Positions 8,929-13,404 of a stretch of DNA of 13,404 nt are shown piece after piece. Source of the stretch: Bisporella sp. PMI_857 (Eukaryota > Ascomycota > Leotiomycetes > Helotiales > Helotiaceae); contig JAJSPD010000251.1 of the NCBI GenBank assembly GCA_021307315.1, positions 1 to 13,404 on the forward strand, written 5' to 3'. The translations under genes were made by a program, and so were the position numbers. The first letter of the stretch is position 1, and every line of letters starts with the position of its first letter. The notes under the pieces were generated by a model. It had not been told where the DNA came from and searched no databases. It saw nothing but the letters and a program-made list of their open reading frames with translations.

Positions 8929-9008
8929 CGGAATAAAGTTTTTCCGGTCGAGCTAAGCTTAATCAAGCATAATTTGTTTAGCATCGGCGCGGATAAACCT
9001 TCATTCCG
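8929..9008. repeat. Imperfect 80-bp inverted repeat (hairpin or MITE-like relic)
   Basis: The left end cggaataaag (8929-8938) pairs with the right end cttcattccg (8999-9008) with one mismatch. Pairing continues inward imperfectly (aagtttttccgg with cggataaacctt, gctaag with tttagc) to a centre near aatcaagcata. It lies 95 bp before element 1. No target-site duplication was identified, so its status as a miniature transposable element is inference. Confidence 0.45.
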
Positions 9009-9103
9009 AGCTTCGGCTTAATAAATTTTAAGCTTTCTAGAACAATCTTTTGATTTCTAATAGTTTATATTAATAATAATGTATTAGTAAAAGCTATTAA
9101 CTA

Positions 9104-9163
9104 ACGTAGTTCACAAGCGAATGTCCCACACAAGCGAATGTCCCGATTTTTCTTGGCATACAA
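9104..9163 (+). repeat. Left terminal inverted repeat of element 1
   Basis: Sixty bp starting acgtagttcacaagcga, identical to the reverse complement of 10900-10959. The direct repeats at 9112-9127 and 9129-9144 are candidate transposase binding sites. Confidence 0.95.
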
Positions 9164-9227
9164 CTTTCAACTTTTATTAGCAATTACACAATAATTACAA
9201 ATAGCTCGCACATAGAAAAAATCTGAT

Positions 9228-10853
9228 ATGTTTTTGGCTGTTCAAGTCGTACAAAATAACCCTGAAGCGCGTATTACGAAAATTGCGCGGATATATAATA
9301 TACCTGAAAAAACATTACGTCGTCGAGCTCAAAGAATGCTTACAAAACACGATACTATACCAAAATCACGAAAATTGACTTTATTGAAAAAAGAAACAAT
9401 CGTACGACATATTCTTGACTTAAATTCACGATTATTTCTTCCGCGAATTAGTAGTGTTGAAAAAATGGCTAATCGATTGCTCGCGGACCGAAACGCAGGA
9501 CGCGTCGGCAAAAACTGAACTTCGAACTTCGTACAACGACAACTAAAGCTACGAACGCGTTTTAATCGTCAAATCGACTATCAAAAAACTAAATGCGAAA
9601 ATCCAGACGTGTATAACGCGTAGTTTCGGCTTGTACGAAACACAATCAACAATATAGAATCAACGAAAAAGATATATACAATTTTAATAAAACAAGTTTT
9701 TAATAAGCCAAATTTCGTCCGAAATAGTTGTAACAAGCGCTAAACGGCAAAATAAACCTCGAACTGTACAACAAAAAAACCGAAAATAGATTACAGTTAT
9801 TCAAAGTATCAGTTCGTACAGCTATGCGCTGCTGCTATATATTATTGTTGCAAGCAAAACTTATTTGTTGTTATAGTATAAAAACAGTTAATTGCTGTAC
9901 GATTAAGTAATTGCAGTTACGGCAAATAGTTAGACAACAAATAAACGAAGTTTAAATTAAATTCAGCATTTTAATTAGCATACAAAAAATCGTACAAAAG
10001 TGTATATCGGCTTTTTATTCTTAACGGTCACGAAAACTATTATTCGACCGATTTTAAGCTTTATTGCAAAAAATACAATATTATTACATTGTGTATACTT
10101 GTACATTTATTTTATAAGTTTTAACTATTTCATATTAAGTGTTTTCGCGTATTAAAACGTTCGTACAGTGCTGAAATCGAAAAATTAATACGTGCGCATA
10201 TTATTTACATTTTTAAAAAAGACTTTTTTTCTGCTTTTTACACTGCATTTTGTACAGCACTTATAAAGTCAAACATTCAAAAAGGATTCTGCGGAACTAG
10301 TTTAGTGCCGTACAATCCGCAATATGTAATTTTACAGTTTGATATTCGAGTTTTTACGCTAACTTCACCGTTAACTTCGTTCGATTTGCTTGCGGCATAA
10401 AAGCTAAAAACGCCGCACAACGTGATCGAAACGCAATTATATACTAAATATGTAAAAAAAAAGATTGTACAATATTAAAATAGCTCACTAACCGCGCTTT
10501 TGTTAAGTGTAAACTAGTTTGCTAAAAATGTAACGCGTGCAATTCACGAATTAGTTTTGTTACGCAAAGAAAACGCTGTATTGCGCAAAGCAAATAATGA
10601 ACTTAGTCGGCGTTGTTGTACAAAAAAGCGTCGAATTCAAAAAAAAGGATCACTTAGCTTGCAAAGTGCGCAAGATTTTTAAGCTCAAAATGATATTAAT
10701 ATACAATTGCAAACTGATTTAGTTAAAAGTAGTAGTCGTACGAAGCTTTTTGCACTACAACAACAACGCTGCAGATTGTGCGAAGAATTTAGACACAACG
10801 TACAAACATGCGAAAATAAAAGAATTGAGCTTAATAATTTTGAATCTGAATAG
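9228..10853 (+). pseudogene. Transposase pseudogene of element 1 (DDE, pogo/Fot1 type)
   Basis: The frame from ATG 9228 to TAG 10851-10853 spans 541 codons, the usual size for Fot1/Pot2 transposases, and never shifts register. Residues 1-97 hold the helix-turn-helix DNA-binding region (ITKIARIYNIPEKTLRRR, then RKLTLLKKE and MANRLLADRNAGRVGKN). The first catalytic motif reads IYNFNKTSF at 9675-9701 where the family has FDET, so Asp is now Asn (9687-9689). The second reads LNGHEN where LDGHES is usual, again Asp to Asn (10023-10025). The third motif (LFHIKCF) has His at the Asp position. A coiled-coil-like part (LRKENAVLRKANNEL) precedes a CCHC zinc knuckle, CRLCEEFRHNVQTC, at 10770-10811. There are about 15 in-frame stops, the first at 9516, 9621, 9702 and 9705. 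The enzyme is certainly dead. Confidence 0.92.
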
Positions 10854-10899
10854 TTTTAGTAATTTACTTAATTATTTGTTGTGTTATTTAAAGTTTTGT

Positions 10900-10959
10900 T
10901 TGTATGCCAAGAAAAATCGGGACATTCGCTTGTGTGGGACATTCGCTTGTGAACTACGT
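10900..10959 (-). repeat. Right terminal inverted repeat of element 1
   Basis: Sixty bp ending cttgtgaactacgt, an exact inverted copy of 9104-9163. It carries the same pair of 16-bp direct repeats in reverse orientation. Confidence 0.95.
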
Positions 10960-10961
10960 TA

Positions 10962-11481
10962 AGCAACTTCTAATTAATTCTATGCTTAGAAATCAAATTT
11001 TGATTTTTAATATATAGAATTGCTTAAAAGCTATTAGATTTTTTGAATTTCTTATAAAAGCACCGAGTTTTTTTAAAATCATTTTTTAAAATACAATAAA
11101 TATAACAATTGAAACTTCAAATACTTCAATACTTTAGTTAACATATTTTATATACAATACTTTTATATACTATAGTTTCATACAATGCTTTATCAAACTT
11201 CGATAAAAACAAATAAAGAACAAAATCAAGTTGATTTTATTTTAAAATCGATTAATCAACAACCTGCTTGCTTTAAATATAAGCTATTTCCAAAGATTTT
11301 AAATCTTATTCAAGAAAATACAACAAAGCCAAGAACTTGTATAGTTAAATGCTTTTATAAAAATTGCAAGTAAGTTTAAATAATAAAATAAAACTTTATT
11401 AAAGTTAACTTTTTATAGTAAAAAGTATTCGAATCAACGAATTTACGAATCAACCAGTAATTATTTAAATCATTATCGAAA
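10962..11481. other. AT-rich spacer between the two transposons
   Basis: About 520 bp of strongly AT-rich sequence. It includes a 62-codon open frame at 11185-11373 (MLYQTSIKTNKEQNQVDFIL), Lys/Asn/Gln-rich as expected of AT-rich DNA and with no recognised family. That frame ends in aag-taagt, which could mimic a splice donor, but no exon partner is visible. I regard the stretch as non-coding. Confidence 0.5.
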
Positions 11482-11483
11482 TA

Positions 11484-11547
11484 ACGTAGCCCACAAGCGA
11501 GTTTCCAACACAAGCGAATTTCCATTTTTTTCTTGGCATCGTACGAA
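11484..11547 (+). repeat. Terminal inverted repeat of element 2 (3' end of its transposase)
   Basis: Starts acgtagcccacaagcgag and matches the reverse complement of 13250-13313 at 63 of 64 positions, the mismatch being at 11540 (c against t). Confidence 0.93.
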
Positions 11548-11583
11548 ATACTCAAATATTTAAACAACAATACAAATAGTTAA

Positions 11584-13192
11584 TTATAACTCTTTAATAT
11601 CTGAATCTTCAAGCTTTAATCTACTTTTTTGACATTTCGCACATTGTGGCTAAACTCTCCGCACAATCTACAGCGTTGTTGTTGTAGTGCATTTTGCTTT
11701 GTACGACTACTATTTTGGGCCAAATCGGCTTGTAATTAAGCATTAACATCACTTTGAGCTTGAAGATCTTGCGCATTTTGCAAACTAAGTGATCCTTTTT
11801 CTTGTATTCGGCGCTTTTTCGTACGACGGCGCCGACTAAGCTATTATTTGCTTTGCGAAGTGCTTTGTTTTTTTCGCGCAACAACATAGTTCATGAATTG
11901 CGCGCGTTGCACTTTTTGCAAACTGATCTATACTTGACAAAAGCGAAGTTAGAAAGCTATTTTATGTCGTACGATTCTTTCTTTAACATATATAGTCTAA
12001 GATTGTGTTTTAATTACGTTGCTTGGAGTTTTAAGCTCCAAATTAAAAGTAAACCGGACGACGTTCTAAGCGAAATTAAGTTGGCAGTTTGATATCTAGC
12101 TGTGAAATCACATATTCTGAGTCGTACAACACAAAGCCTGTTCCGCGAACTTTCTTTGAATATTTAATTCAATTATTGTTGTACGAAATGCGGTGTGGAA
12201 AGCAGGAAAAAAGTTTCTTTAAAATATAAGTAATATGCGTACGCATCAGCTTTTCAATTTCAGCGCTGTACATCTTTTTAACGCACGAAAACAACTAACA
12301 TCAAAAAGCTGAAACTTGTGAAACGAATGTGCAAATATACAAAGAGTAATAATATTGTGTTCTTTGCAATAAAGCTCGAAATCAGTCGAGTAGTGGCTTT
12401 TGTGGCTATTAAGAATCAAAAGTCGATAACTACTTTTTGTACGACTTTTTGTATGTAAATTGAAATGCCGAATTCAATCTAAGCTTTGTTCATTTGTTGT
12501 CCAGCTATTTGCAGTAACAGCAATAACTCAATCGACGGCAATTAACTATTTTCATACTACGACGAAAAGTGGGTTTTGTTCGCAACAATTATGTATAGCA
12601 GCAGCACATAGCTGTACGAACCGATTCTTGAATTACTGTAATTATTCCGATTCTTTTGTTGTACAGTTCGAGCTTATTACGTCGTTCAAGCTTGTTACAA
12701 CATTTCGGACGAAATTTGGCCTATTACAAATTCGTTTCGTCAAAGTTGTATATATTTTTTTTTGAATCTATATTTGGCAATTGTGTTTCGTACGAGCGAA
12801 ACTATGCATTATACACGTCAGAGTTTTCGCACTGAACTCGCTAATAGTCGATTTTTCGATTAAAACGCGTTCGTAACTCTGGTTGTCGTTGTACGAAGTT
12901 TGAAGTCCAGTTTTTGCCACGCGTCCGCGTTTCGTTGTTAAAGTAATTGATTAGCTATATTTTAACATTACTAAGTCGAAGAAAAAATAACGTGAATCCA
13001 AGTCAAAAATATTGTACGATAACATTTTTTCAAGATGGTAAGTTTTCGAAAATTAGCTGAAATGTCGCGTCGTGAAGTTATTCCGTAATATCGGTTATAC
13101 AATGTTTTGCGAAGCACATTGTAAGTTCGAGCAACGCGACTTAGCTTTAAATGTGGATTTTTTTGAAGCGTATTTACTGCTAAAATAAAGTC
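11584..13192 (-). pseudogene. Transposase pseudogene of element 2 (DDE, pogo/Fot1 type)
   Basis: Read on the minus strand, the helix-turn-helix region begins near 13192 (DFILAVNTLQKNPHLKLSRV, then YNVLRKTLYNR and ITSRRDIS). The first catalytic motif retains Asp (IYNFDET, Asp codon at 12741-12739) and is followed by two stops. The second reads LNSHKSHYSTDF, Asp changed to Asn (codon at 12410-12408). The third keeps LFDVS. A CCHC knuckle begins CRLCGEFSHN at about 11672 and loses register through a one-base deletion just before its last Cys. The frame then ends at TAA 11586-11584. The N-terminal part, the two catalytic motifs and the knuckle do not all share one register, so there are at least three frameshifts as well as stops. 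The start codon is no longer evident. It is inactive. Confidence 0.88.
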
Positions 13193-13249
13193 GGATTATT
13201 CCAAGTACGAACATTTTAGTATATATAAAAAAATGTTGTTGAAAGGTAG

Positions 13250-13313
13250 TTCGTACAATGCCAAGAAAAAAATGGAAATTCGCTTGTGTTGGAAACTCGC
13301 TTGTGGGCTACGT
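13250..13313 (-). repeat. Terminal inverted repeat of element 2 (5' end of its transposase)
   Basis: Inverted copy of 11484-11547 ending cttgtgggctacgt, followed by the TA duplication at 13314-13315. Confidence 0.93.
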
Positions 13314-13315
13314 TA

Positions 13316-13404
13316 TATGTTTTAAAACAGTTCTAGTTTTTTGTTAAATTTTTTTTGTATAAACGCATTCGAACTACTCGCTTTTTTTATTAATTAAGTT
13401 AAAT
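13316..13404. other. AT-rich flank beyond element 2
   Basis: Short AT-rich stretch running to the end of the window. It shows no frame, repeat or terminus. Confidence 0.6.

Larger units (their letters stand above)
9104..10959 (+). mobile_element. Pot2/Fot1-like DNA transposon, element 1 (full length, inactive)
   Basis: A 1856-bp element with TA on both sides (9102-9103 and 10960-10961), the target duplication of the Tc1/mariner-pogo superfamily. Both ends carry 60-bp perfect terminal inverted repeats. Each repeat contains two copies of the 16-mer cacaagcgaatgtccc at a 17-bp spacing. Pot2 from Magnaporthe is known to have a similar length and 16-bp direct repeats inside its terminal repeats. 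One degenerate transposase frame fills the interior in the plus direction. The perfect terminal repeats contrast with the wrecked coding region. Confidence 0.92.
11484..13313 (-). mobile_element. Pot2/Fot1-like DNA transposon, element 2 (full length, inactive)
   Basis: A 1830-bp element flanked by TA (11482-11483 and 13314-13315), with 64-bp terminal inverted repeats that differ at one position. Its repeats contain two copies of cacaagcga-type units at 17-bp spacing (starting 11492 and 11509), as in element 1, but the following bases differ (gtttcca and atttcca instead of atgtccc). The transposase remnant reads on the minus strand, so the element is inverted relative to element 1. It is related to element 1 but belongs to a distinct subfamily. 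Confidence 0.92.

Noticed and set aside
10750..10962. Plus-strand 70-codon open frame
   Set aside because: It overlaps the zinc knuckle of element 1 in another frame and runs into the terminal inverted repeat.
11621..11887. Minus-strand 88-codon open frame as a separate protein
   Set aside because: It is an out-of-register reading of the element 2 coiled-coil and zinc-knuckle region. The homologous register matches element 1.
12460..12765. Plus-strand 101-codon open frame
   Set aside because: It lies antisense to the catalytic part of the element 2 transposase and has no recognisable domain.
1..13404. CRISPR array, bacterial operon or ribosomal RNA
   Set aside because: No regularly spaced direct repeats with unique spacers, no tightly packed co-oriented genes and no rRNA signature were seen. 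The gene structure is fungal.

Overview
The window looks like nuclear DNA of a filamentous ascomycete (Pezizomycotina). The evidence is one intact gene with five short introns that have fungal splice and branch sites (GTRAGT-type donors, CTGAC/CTAAC branch points, YAG acceptors), a Zn(II)2Cys6 regulator (a class specific to fungi), two Pot2/Fot1-like DNA transposons, and sharp alternation of mixed-GC and very AT-rich DNA. Several broken frames carry many stops that single C-to-T or G-to-A changes can explain, as expected from repeat-induced point mutation (RIP).

Layout: 1-275 is AT-rich and ends in a 28-bp perfect palindrome, probably the end of a mobile element. Positions 764-2914 (minus strand) hold the only gene I consider intact. 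It encodes a 587-residue Zn2Cys6 transcription factor in six exons, and every exon junction keeps the reading frame. Positions 2915-5480 are largely non-coding, with a diverged, inverted and permuted duplication at 3359-3705. At 5127-5378 there is a promoter-like block (four CACGTG, two CCAAT) ahead of a two-exon gene relic at 5484-6054 that has two in-frame TAG codons. Positions 6055-8400 contain open stretches on both strands that I cannot assign and that look decayed.

From about 8570 the DNA becomes AT-rich. It starts with short tandem repeats and an 80-bp imperfect hairpin. Two complete transposon copies then lie in opposite orientation: element 1 (9104-10959, plus) and element 2 (11484-13313, minus). 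Each has long terminal inverted repeats, a TA target duplication and a dead transposase. Element 1 keeps one reading register for 541 codons but has about 15 stops. Element 2 has both frameshifts and stops.

There is no operon-like cooperation here. The picture is one live regulator gene stranded among gene relics and inactivated mobile elements. The most interesting observation is that the two transposons resemble each other closely in their catalytic and C-terminal parts but differ strongly in both the DNA-binding domain and the terminal repeats, which suggests a modular exchange. I did not find a convincing new multi-gene system. All similarity figures were estimated by eye.
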